This document shows, piece by piece, positions 6,435 to 6,438 of a DNA stretch of 6,438 nucleotides (within the stretch, counting starts at the first letter, position 1; each line of letters starts with the position of its first letter). Position numbers and translations under genes: made by a program. This stretch comes from Planctomycetota bacterium (lineage in GTDB: Bacteria > Planctomycetota > Phycisphaerae > WQYP01): contig JAKAZF010000168.1 in the NCBI GenBank assembly GCA_021826605.1, positions 1 through 6,438 of the forward strand. The letters are read 5' to 3'. The notes under the pieces are model-generated. The model saw only the letters and a program-made list of their open reading frames with translations, had not been told where the DNA came from and ran no database searches.

Positions 6435-6438
6435 AAAA
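6375..6438. other. Illumina P5/TruSeq adapter read-through plus poly-A (assembly artefact)
   Basis: Bases 6375-6432 align without gaps to the reverse complement of the 58-base TruSeq universal adapter, as I recall it. There are six mismatches, all within the first 24 bases, and 6399-6432 is perfect. The final 29 bases (6404-6432, starting GTGTAGATCTCGG) are the exact reverse complement of the P5 flow-cell oligo. Six A's follow, as seen when a read runs past the end of its fragment. The sequence is synthetic, so the last 19 codons and the stop of the hrpB frame should be discarded. Confidence 0.95.

Noticed and set aside
1..6438. CRISPR arrays, tRNA or rRNA genes, insertion sequences.
   Set aside because: I saw no regularly spaced direct repeats, no tRNA-like cloverleaf or rRNA stretch, and no transposase or terminal inverted repeats when reading the window by eye.

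Overview
This looks like a fragment of a moderately GC-rich Gram-negative bacterial chromosome. Three things suggest this: a HrpB-type DEAH-family helicase, a secreted Sel1-repeat protein, and a MotA/TolQ/ExbB-type ion-channel pair that would work across a periplasm. The phylum cannot be fixed from the sequence. The gene set would fit a planctomycete-like or proteobacterial genome, but that is only an impression.

Layout. Positions 1-154 hold the end of the minus-strand cluster and a possible 43-codon ORF. Positions 155-3562 are a tight minus-strand operon read from high to low coordinates. It encodes a four-helix MotA/TolQ/ExbB-like channel subunit (3562-2705), a MotB/ExbD-like partner with one membrane helix and a long coiled coil (2718-1582), and an exported Sel1-repeat protein (1585-155). 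The gene borders overlap by 14 and 4 bases, so translation is probably coupled. Positions 3563-3869 are non-coding leader DNA with a candidate promoter. Positions 3870-4382 encode a small protein with two TFIIB-type zinc ribbons, also on the minus strand. From about 4548 an ATP-dependent helicase HrpB runs on the plus strand, divergent from the zinc-ribbon gene. An inverted repeat lies between these two genes.

How the genes work together. The three-gene cluster reads as a proton- or sodium-driven inner-membrane motor. The A subunit would form the channel. The B subunit would carry the ion-binding Asp17 and project a coiled-coil stalk into the periplasm. The Sel1 protein would be a periplasmic partner. 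Neither recognised protein downstream of the channel subunit shows an obvious OmpA-type peptidoglycan-binding motif, so the output of the motor is unknown. The zinc-ribbon protein and HrpB look like ordinary neighbours with no demonstrated link to the motor.

Sequence quality. The last ~64 bases (about 6375-6438) are not biological. They match the reverse complement of the Illumina P5/TruSeq universal adapter followed by a poly-A run. The apparent stop codon of hrpB lies inside this artefact. The window therefore ends at a contig end, and hrpB is cut off by the assembly rather than being a naturally short gene.
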